Shown: positions 19,849-29,431 of the stretch, one piece after another
Position numbering within the stretch: position 1 is the first letter of the stretch
Layout of the letters: each line of letters begins with the position of its first letter
Assembly: GCF_030811835.1 (NCBI RefSeq)
Contig: NZ_JAUSRO010000023.1
Span: 1 to 60,513, forward strand
Direction: 5' to 3'
Length of the DNA: 60,513 nucleotides
From: Variovorax ginsengisoli
GTDB lineage: Bacteria > Pseudomonadota > Gammaproteobacteria > Burkholderiales > Burkholderiaceae_C
Translations under genes and position numbers: made by a program
The notes under the pieces: generated by a model
What the model was told of the DNA's origin: nothing
Database searches by the model: none
Seen by the model: the letters and a program-made list of their open reading frames with translations, nothing else

Positions 19849-20805
19849 TCAATCCAACAAAAAAGAAGTGACGACCGCGCGCTGCGCAGCCGGCACGAAG
19901 GTCGGGGCATGGCCCACACCCTCGAATTCGATCAAACGGGCCTTCGGCCCCCGCTGCACCATGTCCTGTGCGGTTCCAGCCGACAACAGGTCGGACTGCG
20001 CACCGCGAAGGAGCAGGGTCTGCGCAACGATGGCATCGTAGAGCGACCACATGACTGCCTCGCCCTGCGCGGCATCTTGCGGTGTCATGGCGCGCAGCGG
20101 CACGCCGATGGCAGGGTCGTAGTGCAGCAGGAATGAGGCCTGGGGAGCATCGTGCTGCTCCGCCGCCACCTTGCGCGTGCCGTCCGCGCTGCGCTGCGAC
20201 GCGGCTACCACCATCGGCACCGACAGTGCAAGCCACTCCTCGGGCGAATGCGGACCGAAGCTGCGGGAGACCGCCCACATCGCGTCGGCCGCCTCCTGCA
20301 GCGAAGCGAAGCGGCCGGCTTGGCCGACGTAGCTTCCAATGCGCTGAACCGCAGCCGGATCGAGCGTCGGGCCGACATCGTTGATGACCAGCCGGCGGAT
20401 CGGTACAGGCAAAGGCATGTCCTTGTAACCCGCGAGCACCAGCCCGATGAGGCCACCCATGCTGGTTCCAACATAGCCGAGCTGTGTGATGGCGCACTCG
20501 GCATGCAGCTGGTTCAGGAGCGACAGCACGTCGGCAGCGTACAGGGGAACCTGATACAGGGCCGGATCGGCGAGCCAGTCGCTCTGGCCGCGCCCGACGA
20601 TGTCCGGGCACACCACCCGCAGCTCACCGCCTACCGCTTCGACCAGCGACTGCGCCAGCAAGTCGAAGTCACGTCCCTGACGGGTCAATCCGTGCACGCA
20701 GACGACAACGCGCGCGCTACCCGGATCTCCCCACTGCCAGTACGCCATGCGGTGACCGCCCTGGGGGTCGGCACAAGAAACGAAATGAAGGGCGGGCTGG
20801 GTCAT
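19849..20805 (-). CDS. Alpha/beta hydrolase
   Basis: 318-residue serine hydrolase. Oxyanion His38-Gly39 (CVHGL), nucleophile elbow GTSMGG with Ser115, a late Asp in RGAQSDLL, and catalytic His near 299 (GVGHAPTF). No signal peptide, so cytoplasmic. Family members include esterases and haloperoxidase-like enzymes; substrate unknown. Its stop codon directly abuts the relA ATG, so relA is probably translated from the same message. Confidence 0.88.
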   Translation of the reverse strand: MTQPALHFVSCADPQGGHRMAYWQWGDPGSARVVVCVHGLTRQGRDFDLLAQSLVEAVGGELRVVCPDIVGRGQSDWLADPALYQVPLYAADVLSLLNQLHAECAITQLGYVGTSMGGLIGLVLAGYKDMPLPVPIRRLVINDVGPTLDPAAVQRIGSYVGQAGRFASLQEAADAMWAVSRSFGPHSPEEWLALSVPMVVAASQRSADGTRKVAAEQHDAPQASFLLHYDPAIGVPLRAMTPQDAAQGEAVMWSLYDAIVAQTLLLRGAQSDLLSAGTAQDMVQRGPKARLIEFEGVGHAPTFVPAAQRAVVTSFLLD

Positions 20806-20903
20806 GTCTCGAAGACGCTGGAAGGCGCGTTGGGTCGTCGCAGCATCCTAAATCATCTGCGGGCCTGTCACCGGGCCGCGCACGCCTGCCGCAAGCAGCT
20901 ACG

Positions 20904-21632
20904 TCACTTCAGCTGCACCGAACCGGACACGTTCACCACCACCGACGTCTTCCCTGCCTCGACCGGCACCGGCGCATCGGAAGCCATCTTCATCGCTGAC
21001 GCCTCCATGGCCATCATCCGCGGGCGTACCGGGCCGCCCTGATTGCTGTTGACGGACACCTCACGCAGGGTGTACCCGGTGAAACCGAAGCCGCGGCTCA
21101 ACTCGTCGGCCTTCTGCTTGAAGTTGTTGATGGCCAGCGTCTGCGCCTCGGTCTCCACTTTGGCGCGCTGCTCGTTGCTCAGCCCGAAGCCGATGCCACC
21201 GACCGTGAGTGTGCTGATGCGGCCAGCCGTCTGCGTGATGCGCGGGAAGTCACGGCCTTCGAGCACCAGTTCCGTCGAACCCTGCCAGCCATTGATCTTG
21301 CCATCGCGGGTATAGCGCGGCGACAGGTTGAAATTGCCGGTGCGCACGTCGAGCTGGCCAGGCTGCGCGTTCCGGCGTGCCTCAGTCAGCGCCGCGTCGA
21401 GCGCCATCTTGAGTTGGGTCTGCACCGTGGCGGCATCCGCAGCTTCACGGGTGGTGGTCAGCGACATGCTCAGCAGATCCTGCTGCACTTCCACGGTTCC
21501 GTTGGCGGACAACTGCAGAACGTTCTGGGGCGGTGCCATGCCACCACTCTGCGCCAGGGCCGCGCTGGTGACTGTGAGCACGGCGCAGGCTGCGATCCAT
21601 CGAGAAAATTTCAAAATTGGCACTCCACTCAT
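20904..21632 (-). CDS. SIMPL (DUF541) periplasmic protein
   Basis: 242 residues with a signal peptide (SRWIAACAVLTVTSAALAQ). The mature part is a DUF541/SIMPL domain: LQLSANGTVEVQQDLLSM at the start, tandem helices around 60-100, and VVVNVSGSVQLK at the C-terminus. Relatives include E. coli YggE, implicated in oxidative-stress tolerance. It lies upstream of the hydrolase on the same strand with a 98-base gap. Confidence 0.9.
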   Translation of the reverse strand: MSGVPILKFSRWIAACAVLTVTSAALAQSGGMAPPQNVLQLSANGTVEVQQDLLSMSLTTTREAADAATVQTQLKMALDAALTEARRNAQPGQLDVRTGNFNLSPRYTRDGKINGWQGSTELVLEGRDFPRITQTAGRISTLTVGGIGFGLSNEQRAKVETEAQTLAINNFKQKADELSRGFGFTGYTLREVSVNSNQGGPVRPRMMAMEASAMKMASDAPVPVEAGKTSVVVNVSGSVQLK

Positions 21633-21688
21633 TCGTTTTTAAGAGGCTTCGAACCGCCGTTGGCCGATCCGAGGTTGTCATCCTGCAC

Positions 21689-22039
21689 TTAGGGCCGCTG
21701 GCTGCGAGGCAAGGTGTGCAAGCGTTCGGGCGTCATCGCCGGGATGCCTGGATAGACACGTGCCGGCGGTTGAGGTTCCATTGTCGGCGGAGGATGCGGC
21801 ACGGATTGCCGGCGAACCTGCTCACGCAACTCGGCCAGCTCAGCTGCTGTCAGGCGACGGCCTGCGGCGGCCTGCTCGCGCCTGACTTCCTCACGCTGTT
21901 CGGCACGATGGGCTTGGACGGCCGCACGCAGTTCGCTTGGGCGCAGATCTTTCGCCGACGCCAGCGTCGCTGGCTCCGCCCACAAGGGCGAACAGGCGCC
22001 CGCGAGCAGAAAAGGCAGCGTGCGTGCGATCGAATTCAT
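21689..22039 (-). CDS. Exported hypothetical protein
   Basis: 116 residues from the ATG at 22039 (an ATG at 22054 is an alternative). N-terminal signal-like segment SIARTLPFLLAGACSPLWA, possibly a lipoprotein at Cys15, then an Arg/Glu/Ala-rich helix (RAEQREEVRREQ, LTAAELAELREQVRRQ) and a Pro-rich tail. Helical periplasmic proteins of this kind are common in Comamonadaceae; no function recognised. Divergent from ompR. Confidence 0.7.
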   Translation of the reverse strand: MNSIARTLPFLLAGACSPLWAEPATLASAKDLRPSELRAAVQAHRAEQREEVRREQAAAGRRLTAAELAELREQVRRQSVPHPPPTMEPQPPARVYPGIPAMTPERLHTLPRSQRP

Positions 22040-22114
22040 AGGGGATGGGAACATCAATTCTTCGACTTTGCCAGCGCTTTGCAACCGACGTATGCATGCT
22101 TCGCTTTTGTGCGC

Positions 22115-22128
22115 AAGTTATGTAACTT
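22115..22128. promoter_or_regulatory. Inverted repeat upstream of ompR
   Basis: AAGTTA-TG-TAACTT is a perfect 14-base palindrome in the 172-base divergent region between ompR and the exported protein gene. A second short repeat TTGT-T-ACAA is at about 22188-22196. They could be operators for autoregulation; the binding protein cannot be told from the sequence. Confidence 0.5.
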
Positions 22129-22211
22129 AGTGTCAGACAAGGAGCCGACCGGGAATTTGCCGCCCACAACGCCCTCAGAATCAGCGTTGTTACAAATTCA
22201 GTGTAGTAGAA

Positions 22212-22943
22212 ATGACTCAAACTCTCACCCGCACCGACAAGGTTGTAATCGTTGACGACGACGCCCGCATCCGCGACCTGCTGCGCCGCTACCTGACGCA
22301 GGAAGGCTTCGAGGTCATCGTTGCCGAGGACGGCAAGGCACTCAACCGGATTTTGCTGCGCGACACGGTGGACCTGATCGTGCTCGACCTGATGATGCCG
22401 GGTGAAGATGGCCTGTCGGTGTGCCGCCGCCTGCGTGCGGCCAATGACCGCACACCGATCATCATGCTCACCGCCAAGGGCGAGGACGTCGACCGCATCG
22501 TGGGCCTGGAAGTCGGTGCAGACGACTATCTGGGCAAGCCGTTCAACCCACGCGAGCTGCTCGCGCGCGTGCACGCCGTGCTGCGCCGACGCCCGCCCCT
22601 GGAAGCGCCGGGAGCACCGTCCACCGACAACGAGACCGTGAGCTTTGGCCCGTTCAGTTTCGACCTGGGGTCGCGCACGCTGAAGAAAGACGGTGAAGAG
22701 TTGTCTCTGACCACTGGCGAATTCGCAATGCTCAAGGCGCTGGTGCGCCATCCACGACAGCCGCTGTCGCGAGAGAAGCTCGCACAGTTGGCACGAGGTC
22801 GCGAATTCGAGCCCTTCGACCGCAGCCTTGACGTGCAGATTTCACGCCTGCGAAAGCTGGTGGAAACCGACGCCGCGGCGCCGCGCTATATCCAGACGGT
22901 CTGGGGCGTGGGCTACGTGTTCGTGCCCGACGGCACGGCCTGA
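22212..22943 (+). CDS. ompR: OmpR-family response regulator
   Basis: 243 residues. Receiver domain with acidic pocket Asp15-Asp17, phosphorylation site Asp59 (IVLDLMMPG) and conserved LTAKGED; C-terminal winged-helix DNA-binding domain (LTTGEFAMLKALVRHP, ISRLRKLVETD, IQTVWGVGYVFVPDG). Followed at once by its sensor kinase. The close match along its length to OmpR supports osmotic/porin-type control, though targets are not visible. Confidence 0.93.
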   Translation: MTQTLTRTDKVVIVDDDARIRDLLRRYLTQEGFEVIVAEDGKALNRILLRDTVDLIVLDLMMPGEDGLSVCRRLRAANDRTPIIMLTAKGEDVDRIVGLEVGADDYLGKPFNPRELLARVHAVLRRRPPLEAPGAPSTDNETVSFGPFSFDLGSRTLKKDGEELSLTTGEFAMLKALVRHPRQPLSREKLAQLARGREFEPFDRSLDVQISRLRKLVETDAAAPRYIQTVWGVGYVFVPDGTA

Positions 22944-22956
22944 GCTTGAACGCGAC

Positions 22957-24441
22957 GTGTCTCACCCTGGCACCACAGTCTCGGCATCGCCCGCCCCCGC
23001 CGAAGAGAGTTTCCAGTTCGCCATGCCGGGCCCGCTGGAAGGACTGGGCACCCCCCGCCGCCGCGTGAGACTCAAGCTTGGCTTCAGCCTTTTCTGGCGA
23101 ACCTTTTTCCTGCTCGCACTGCTGCTGATTGGTTGCACGGTCGCCTGGCTGCAGACCTTCAGGGCGCTGGAGTATGAGCCGCGCGCCGTGCAGACAGCCC
23201 ACCAGATCGCCTCGCTCGTGAACCTCACGCGTGCGGCGCTCGTGTATTCCGATGCGATCACGCGTGTGTCGCTCATCAAGACCCTGGCCGACCAGGAAGG
23301 CGTGCGTATTCTGCCGCGCGAGCCAGGCGATCGTTGGGAACCCTACACCAGCGGTGCGCTCGACGAACGCATGAACGAGGAGCTCATGGCGCAGCTGGGC
23401 GATGGCACGACCGTGGCCAATCGCGTCAACGAGGAGCCTGGGCTCTGGGTCGGCTTCACGATCGAGGGCGACATGTACTGGCTGCTGCTCGACCCGACGC
23501 GCTTCACCAGCGTGGGGGGGCGCACCTGGCTGGTCTGGCTCGTGACGGCCATGGCATTGTCACTGGCCGGCGCGGCGCTCATTACACGCTTCATCAACCG
23601 CCCCCTCAAGCAGTTGTCGCGTGCCACACGCCAAGTGCGCGAGGGTGAGTACGAGGCGCATCGGCTCGACGAAAGCGCGCGCACCAACGAAATCCGCGCG
23701 GTCAACATCGGCTTCAATCGCATGGCAGACCAGTTGGCGAAGATCGAGCAGGATCGGGCCGTGATGCTGGCCGGCATTTCGCACGACCTGCGCACACCGC
23801 TTGCACGCCTTCGCCTGGAAACCGAAATGAGTGTGGCCGACGAAGACGCGCGCAATCACATGGCGGCAGACATTGCGCAGCTCGACGCGATCATCGACAA
23901 GTTCCTCGACTATGCGCGGCCGGATCATGTCGAGGTCAAGCCCGTGCTGCTGCGCGAGGTGGTGGATGCGTGCAGCTACGCGGTCGAGGACAATGGCGAC
24001 ATCGCCATCAAGGTCGATATTGCACCGGACCTGCGCGTGCTGGCCGACGAGGTCGAGCTCACGCGCGTGATCTCCAACCTGCTGGAGAATGCGCGCCGCT
24101 ACGGCAAGACACCCGACACCCGGACGGCCGACGTGACCATCCAGGCGCAAGCGCACAACGACACCGTGCTCATCAAGGTGCGCGACCATGGCGTGGGCGT
24201 ATCGCCGGCCATCCTCTCGCAATTGACCAAGCCGTTTTTCCGGGGCGATGTGGCCCGTACCTCGGCCGCAGGCGCCGGCCTGGGCCTGTCGATTGTGGCC
24301 AAGAACATCGAGCGCATGGGCGGCACATTTGCCCTCACGAGCACACCGGGCCACGGCTTTGCCGCCCACATCCGCGTGCCGCGCGCGCCAGTACCCAAGA
24401 GCGAAACGGTGTTGTTCGCACGCAAGCATCCTGCCGCCTGA
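22957..24441 (+). CDS. envZ: EnvZ-type sensor histidine kinase
   Basis: Membrane histidine kinase paired with OmpR. 494 residues from the GTG at 22957; the ATG at 23023 (472 residues) is equally possible and closer to the first helix. Two membrane segments (FWRTFFLLALLLIGCTVAWL and LVWLVTAMALSLAGAALI) bracket a periplasmic sensor of about 120 residues, then HAMP, the H-box GISHDLRTPLARLRLE, and the ATPase N (NLLENARRYG) and G (DHGVGV, GAGLGLSIV) boxes. 13-base gap after ompR. Confidence 0.92.
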   Translation: MSHPGTTVSASPAPAEESFQFAMPGPLEGLGTPRRRVRLKLGFSLFWRTFFLLALLLIGCTVAWLQTFRALEYEPRAVQTAHQIASLVNLTRAALVYSDAITRVSLIKTLADQEGVRILPREPGDRWEPYTSGALDERMNEELMAQLGDGTTVANRVNEEPGLWVGFTIEGDMYWLLLDPTRFTSVGGRTWLVWLVTAMALSLAGAALITRFINRPLKQLSRATRQVREGEYEAHRLDESARTNEIRAVNIGFNRMADQLAKIEQDRAVMLAGISHDLRTPLARLRLETEMSVADEDARNHMAADIAQLDAIIDKFLDYARPDHVEVKPVLLREVVDACSYAVEDNGDIAIKVDIAPDLRVLADEVELTRVISNLLENARRYGKTPDTRTADVTIQAQAHNDTVLIKVRDHGVGVSPAILSQLTKPFFRGDVARTSAAGAGLGLSIVAKNIERMGGTFALTSTPGHGFAAHIRVPRAPVPKSETVLFARKHPAA

Positions 24442-24533
24442 GCCGCACCGCACACGCCGAAGCAGACATACACGGGGCGGCTTGTCGCACCGGGCCTGGT
24501 GCAGGATCTCAGCGTTTCAGGGGCCTCAGGGTC

Positions 24534-25055
24534 TCAGCGAAAGAGCAATGTGGCGGCGCGCGCCTCCATGGCACGCCCCTCGCCCACCGGTCCCAGCTTC
24601 TCGGCCGTCTTGGCCTTCACATTGACTTGCGCCAGCGCAATGCCCAGCACCTGTGCGATGCGCGCGCACATGAGCGGAATGTGCGGCGCTAGCTTGGGCG
24701 CCTGCGCGATCACGGTGCTGTCGACATTGCCGATTTCCCAGCCCTGCGCACGCACACGGCGCGCAGCCTCGGCCAGCAGCACGGCCGAGTCGGCTCCGCG
24801 GAACTGCGCGTCGGTGTCCGGAAAATGCCGGCCGATGTCTCCCAGCCCGGCAGCGCCGAGCAGCGCGTCGGTGATCGCATGCAGAAGCACGTCGGCGTCG
24901 GAATGACCCAGCAGGCCGGTGGTGTGCGGTACCTCGATACCGCCCAGGATCAACTTGCGTCCAGCCACGAGCTGGTGGACATCCCAACCCTCGCCGATGC
25001 GAAACGGGAATGGTGCAATCGCCTGGGTCGGCGTGGTGTCGGTGGAAGCAGTCAT
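24534..25055 (-). CDS. ispF: 2-C-methyl-D-erythritol 2,4-cyclodiphosphate synthase
   Basis: MEP-pathway enzyme that cyclises CDP-ME 2-phosphate. 173 residues; metal ligands in GEGWDVHQLV and GHSDADVLLHAITDALLGAA, and the C-terminal VNVKAKTAEKLGPVGEG loop. The ATG overlaps the ispD stop by 4 bases. Converges on envZ with 92 bases between, in which I see no clear terminator. Confidence 0.96.
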   Translation of the reverse strand: MTASTDTTPTQAIAPFPFRIGEGWDVHQLVAGRKLILGGIEVPHTTGLLGHSDADVLLHAITDALLGAAGLGDIGRHFPDTDAQFRGADSAVLLAEAARRVRAQGWEIGNVDSTVIAQAPKLAPHIPLMCARIAQVLGIALAQVNVKAKTAEKLGPVGEGRAMEARAATLLFR

Positions 25056-25798
25056 AGGGCAATGCGCGCGCGGCGGGCAAGCAGCACCGCCTCAGCCAGC
25101 GAGAAATCCTCGGGATAGGTGACTTTGAAATTCTGCGCGCTGCCCGCCACCAGCAGCGGGGACAGTCCCAGGTGTTCGATGGCACTCGCCTCGTCGGTGA
25201 CGGTGTCGCCAGCGCGCTCCAGCGCGTCGAGCAGCATGCCGACGCGGAACATCTGCGGCGTCTGGGCCAGCCATTTGTCGGCACGTGCCAGCGTCGCACT
25301 CACGCGACCCTCGGGCGTCGACGACTTGAGCGTGTCGGCCAGCCGCTGCGCCAGCAGCCCACCCACGCCGTCGTCCTGACAGGCCACCATCAATGCGTCG
25401 ATCTGCGCCGGTGTCACCAGACAGCGTGCAGCGTCGTGTACCAGCACCCAGTCCTCGGCATGGGCACCTCTGGCGCGCAGGTCCACCAGGCCGTTGTGCA
25501 CCGTGGCAGCACGGCTTGCGCCACCGCGCCGCAGCAAATGCTCGCCTTGCGCCAGAACCGGGAAATCCGGCAGCACCGCGCCGACCCGGTCGTCGTCGGC
25601 CGACACGATCAGCGTGAGTGTCGAGAACCTGCCGCGCAGCGCCCGAAAGGCGGCCAGCGTATGCGCCACGACTGGCAAACCAGCGATCGACCGGTACTGC
25701 TTGGGCCCGGCGCCGCCGGCGCGCGCACCCACGCCGGCGCAGGGAATCAGCACATGGTGCCGGGGGGCGCGTCGCTCGGAAGAAGGTGCAGCGTGCAT
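25052..25798 (-). CDS. ispD: 2-C-methyl-D-erythritol 4-phosphate cytidylyltransferase
   Basis: Transfers CMP from CTP to MEP. 248 residues. The CTP-binding start reads PCAGVGARAGGAGPKQY (family PxAGxGxRMGxxxPKQY), with VLVHDAARCLV and TPQMFR further on. Divergent from mfd; forms a two-gene operon with ispF. Confidence 0.95.
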   Translation of the reverse strand: MHAAPSSERRAPRHHVLIPCAGVGARAGGAGPKQYRSIAGLPVVAHTLAAFRALRGRFSTLTLIVSADDDRVGAVLPDFPVLAQGEHLLRRGGASRAATVHNGLVDLRARGAHAEDWVLVHDAARCLVTPAQIDALMVACQDDGVGGLLAQRLADTLKSSTPEGRVSATLARADKWLAQTPQMFRVGMLLDALERAGDTVTDEASAIEHLGLSPLLVAGSAQNFKVTYPEDFSLAEAVLLARRARIAL

Positions 25799-25945
25799 GA
25801 AAGGGCCGTTCGTCGAGCGACCAGCAGCAAAAGGGGCTCCATTCTAGAATCGGGGACATCGCAACCTGCGCTGACCGGCGCGGGCTGTCATGCAAGCACA
25901 CCCTTCGCAGCCCGCGCGGGGTGTTCTGCATTTCACAGGCATTTC

Positions 25946-28900
25946 ATGGACCTTCCCATCCTCAATGCGGGCAAGCGTTTCACGCTGCCGCGACCGCCCC
26001 TGTCCGCAGACGCGCTGCTGATCGCCCAACTCGCCGAACGCGAGAAGAAGGCGGGCCGCGCCACGGCCATCTTCACAGCCGACGCCAATGACGCGCGACG
26101 CCTCATCGACGAGATGGCCTTCTTTGCGCCCGAACTGCGCTGCGCCCTCTTCCCCGACTGGGAAACGCTGCCCTACGACAGCTTTTCCCCGCATCAGGAC
26201 CTGATCAGCGAACGGCTGGCCACGCTGTGGCGCATCAGCCAGCGAGAGGCCGACGTGGTGCTGGTGCCCGCCACCACTGCGCTCTACCGCCTGGCGCCAC
26301 CGGCCTTCCTGGCGGGCTACACCTTCCATTTCAAGACCCGGCAGAAGCTGCAGGAGTCCAAGCTGAAGGCGCAGCTCACCCTGGCTGGGTACAGCCATGT
26401 GACGCAGGTCGTGAGTCCCGGTGAATACGCCGTGCGCGGCGGGCTGATCGACCTGTTCCCGATGGGCTCGCTGGTGCCCTTTCGCGTCGACCTGTTCGAC
26501 GACGAAATCGACTCCATCCGCACCTTCGACCCCGATTCACAGCGCAGCCTGTACCCGGTGCCTGAAGTGCGCCTGCTGCCCGGCCGCGAGTTTCCGATGG
26601 ACGACGACGCGCGCACCCGCTTTCGCAGCCGCTGGCGCGAACTGCTCGAAGGCGACCCGACGCGCAGCCGGATCTACAAGGACATGGGCAACGGCGTTGC
26701 GACCGCCGGCATCGAGTACTACCTGCCGCTGTTCTTCGAAGAGACGGCCACGGTGTTCGACTACCTGGGCGCCGAGGCCACCGTGGTGCTCCACGGCGAC
26801 CTCGAGCCGGCCTTCCAGCATTTCTGGCAAGACACGGCCGAACGCTATCGACTGGTGCGCGGCGACCCCGAACGCCCGGCGCTGCCGCCCGAAGCACTGT
26901 TCCTGAGTGCCGACCAGTTCTACCTTCGCGCCAAGCCGCATGCGCAACTGGCAATCCGCGGCGATGCATCGACAGAGACTCCCTACGCCGAATTCGACGT
27001 GCTGCCGCCGTTCGCGGTGGTGCGCGGCGCCGACGACCCCCTTACCGGTCTGAAGGCGCACATTGCTGCCACGCCCCATCGCGTGCTGCTGATCGCCGAA
27101 AGCGACGGTCGCCGCGAAAGCCTGCTCGACTTCCTGCGCGCAAGCGGCGTGAGCCCGCCGGCCTTCGACTCGCTGGCCGAGTTCGACGCCGAGGGCAGCG
27201 AGAAGATCGGCATTGCGACCGCCGCCCTGTCCGCTGGCTTCGCCTGGCGCGAGCGCGGCATCGACTTCGTCACCGAGACCGAGCTGTTCGCCACCGCACC
27301 CTCCACGCGGCGGCGCAACAAGCGCCAGGAGCACGTGAGCGACGTCGAGGCCTTAATCAAGGACCTGAGCGAGCTCAACCTGGGCGACCCGGTCGTCCAT
27401 ACCGCGCATGGCATCGGCCGCTACCGCGGTTTGATCAACATGGACCTGGGCCAGGGAAAGGACGCCGCCGGCAACCCGCTGATGCAGGAGATGCTGCACC
27501 TGGAATACGCCGACAAGGCCACGCTCTACGTGCCCGTCAGCCAGCTGCATCAGATCAGCCGCTACACCGGCGTGAGCGCGGACGAGGCGCCGCTGCACAA
27601 GCTCGGCTCCGGCCAGTGGGAAAAGGCCAAGCGTCGCGCCGCCGAACAGGTGCGCGATTCCGCCGCCGAGCTGCTCAACATCTACGCCCGCCGCGCCGCG
27701 CGCCAGGGCCACGCCTTCCGCTACTCGGCCGCCGACTATGAAGTCTTCGCCAACGACTTCGGCTTCGACGAGACAGCCGACCAGAAGGCCGCGATCCACG
27801 CCGTGATCCAGGACATGATCTCGCCGCAGCCGATGGACCGCCTGGTTTGTGGCGACGTGGGCTTCGGCAAGACCGAGGTGGCGCTGCGCGCCGCTTTCAT
27901 CGCCATCACCGGGGGCAAGCAGGTGGCGTTTCTCGCGCCGACCACGCTGCTGGCCGAACAGCACTACCAGACGCTCGTCGACCGCTTCGGCAAGTGGCCG
28001 GTGCGTGTGGCCGAGATGAGCCGTTTCCGCTCGGCCAAGGAGATCACCGCAGCGGCCAAGGGACTGGCCGACGGCAGCATCGACATCGTGGTGGGCACGC
28101 ACAAGCTGCTCTCCCAGACCGTCCAGTTCAAGAACCTCGGCCTGCTCATCATCGACGAAGAGCACCGCTTCGGCGTGCGCCACAAGGAGGCGATGAAGGC
28201 GATGCGCGCCGAGGTCGACGTGCTCACGCTCACGGCCACGCCGATTCCGCGCACGCTGGGCATGGCGCTCGAAGGCCTGCGCGACCTGAGTGTGATCGCC
28301 ACCGCGCCGCAGCGGCGCCTCGCCATCAAGACCTTCGTGCGCACCGAGGGCAACGGCGTGATCCGCGAGGCCGTGCTGCGTGAGTTGAAGCGCGGCGGGC
28401 AGGTCTACTTCCTGCACAACGAGGTCGAGACCATCGAGAACCGGCGGCAGAAGCTCGAAGAGATCCTTCCGGAAGCCCGCATCGCCGTGGCCCATGGCCA
28501 GATGCCCGAGCGCGAGCTGGAACGCGTGATGCGCGACTTCGTGGCGCAGCGCTACAACATCCTCCTGTGCTCGACCATCATCGAGACCGGTATCGACGTG
28601 CCGACGGCCAACACCATCGTGATGAGCCGCGCCGACAAGTTCGGCCTGGCGCAGTTGCACCAGCTGCGCGGGCGCGTCGGGCGCAGCCATCACCAGGCCT
28701 ACGCCTACCTGATGGTGCCGGACATCGAAGGCCTGACCAAGCAAGCTGCCCAGCGGCTGGAGGCGATCCAGCAGATGGAGGAACTGGGTTCGGGCTTCTA
28801 CCTCGCGATGCACGACCTGGAAATACGCGGCACCGGCGAGGTACTGGGCGAAAACCAGAGCGGCAACATGATGGAGATCGGCTTCCAGCTCTACAACGAG

Positions 28901-29431
28901 ATGCTCAGCGAGGCGGTGGCCGCCCTCAAGGCCGGCCGTGAACCCGACCTGCTGTCGCCGCTCAACGTCACGACCGAGATCAACCTGCACGCCCCTGCCC
29001 TGCTGCCCGACGACTATTGCGGCGACGTGCACCTGCGGCTGTCGTTCTACAAGAAGCTCGCAACCGCCAAGACACCCGCGCAGATCGACGGGCTGCTCGA
29101 GGAGATCGTCGACCGCTTCGGCAAGCTGCCGACGCAGGCGCAGACGCTCATTGACGTGCACCGCCTGCGCGTGCTGGCGCGCCCCTATGGCGTGGTGAAG
29201 GTCGACGCGGCGCCGGGCGTGATCCATATCACCTTCAAGAAAGATCCGCCGATCGATTCGATGGCGATCATCCAACTGATCCAGAAGAACAAGCACATCA
29301 AGCTGGCAGGCAACGAGAAGCTGCGCATCGAGCGAGAGCTCAAAGAGCCCAAGGACCGCGCACAGATGGTGCGCGACGTGCTGCGCAGCCTCGGCCAACC
29401 CAAGACCCAACAGGAACCCGTCCTCGTATGA
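25946..29431 (+). CDS. mfd: Mfd, transcription-repair coupling factor
   Basis: DNA translocase that removes stalled RNA polymerase and recruits UvrA. 1161 residues. UvrB-like N-terminal domains (DWETLPYDSFSPHQDLISER), RNA polymerase interaction domain (LGDPVVHTAHGIGRYRG), RecG-like motor with Walker A GDVGFGKTEVALRAAF and Walker B LIIDEEHRFGV, and the C-terminal D7 domain. The start at 25946 gives the usual N-terminus; longer frame upstream is antisense to ispD. Confidence 0.98.
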   Translation: MDLPILNAGKRFTLPRPPLSADALLIAQLAEREKKAGRATAIFTADANDARRLIDEMAFFAPELRCALFPDWETLPYDSFSPHQDLISERLATLWRISQREADVVLVPATTALYRLAPPAFLAGYTFHFKTRQKLQESKLKAQLTLAGYSHVTQVVSPGEYAVRGGLIDLFPMGSLVPFRVDLFDDEIDSIRTFDPDSQRSLYPVPEVRLLPGREFPMDDDARTRFRSRWRELLEGDPTRSRIYKDMGNGVATAGIEYYLPLFFEETATVFDYLGAEATVVLHGDLEPAFQHFWQDTAERYRLVRGDPERPALPPEALFLSADQFYLRAKPHAQLAIRGDASTETPYAEFDVLPPFAVVRGADDPLTGLKAHIAATPHRVLLIAESDGRRESLLDFLRASGVSPPAFDSLAEFDAEGSEKIGIATAALSAGFAWRERGIDFVTETELFATAPSTRRRNKRQEHVSDVEALIKDLSELNLGDPVVHTAHGIGRYRGLINMDLGQGKDAAGNPLMQEMLHLEYADKATLYVPVSQLHQISRYTGVSADEAPLHKLGSGQWEKAKRRAAEQVRDSAAELLNIYARRAARQGHAFRYSAADYEVFANDFGFDETADQKAAIHAVIQDMISPQPMDRLVCGDVGFGKTEVALRAAFIAITGGKQVAFLAPTTLLAEQHYQTLVDRFGKWPVRVAEMSRFRSAKEITAAAKGLADGSIDIVVGTHKLLSQTVQFKNLGLLIIDEEHRFGVRHKEAMKAMRAEVDVLTLTATPIPRTLGMALEGLRDLSVIATAPQRRLAIKTFVRTEGNGVIREAVLRELKRGGQVYFLHNEVETIENRRQKLEEILPEARIAVAHGQMPERELERVMRDFVAQRYNILLCSTIIETGIDVPTANTIVMSRADKFGLAQLHQLRGRVGRSHHQAYAYLMVPDIEGLTKQAAQRLEAIQQMEELGSGFYLAMHDLEIRGTGEVLGENQSGNMMEIGFQLYNEMLSEAVAALKAGREPDLLSPLNVTTEINLHAPALLPDDYCGDVHLRLSFYKKLATAKTPAQIDGLLEEIVDRFGKLPTQAQTLIDVHRLRVLARPYGVVKVDAAPGVIHITFKKDPPIDSMAIIQLIQKNKHIKLAGNEKLRIERELKEPKDRAQMVRDVLRSLGQPKTQQEPVLV

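Noticed and set aside
24442..24533. Terminator between envZ and ispF
   Set aside because: Only a weak GCACC/GGTGC stem without a T run is present.
27353..29410. Long open frame on the minus strand opposite mfd (685 codons)
   Set aside because: Composition is low-complexity His/Arg/Gln-rich, the typical antisense shadow of a GC-rich gene; mfd on the plus strand has full family motifs.
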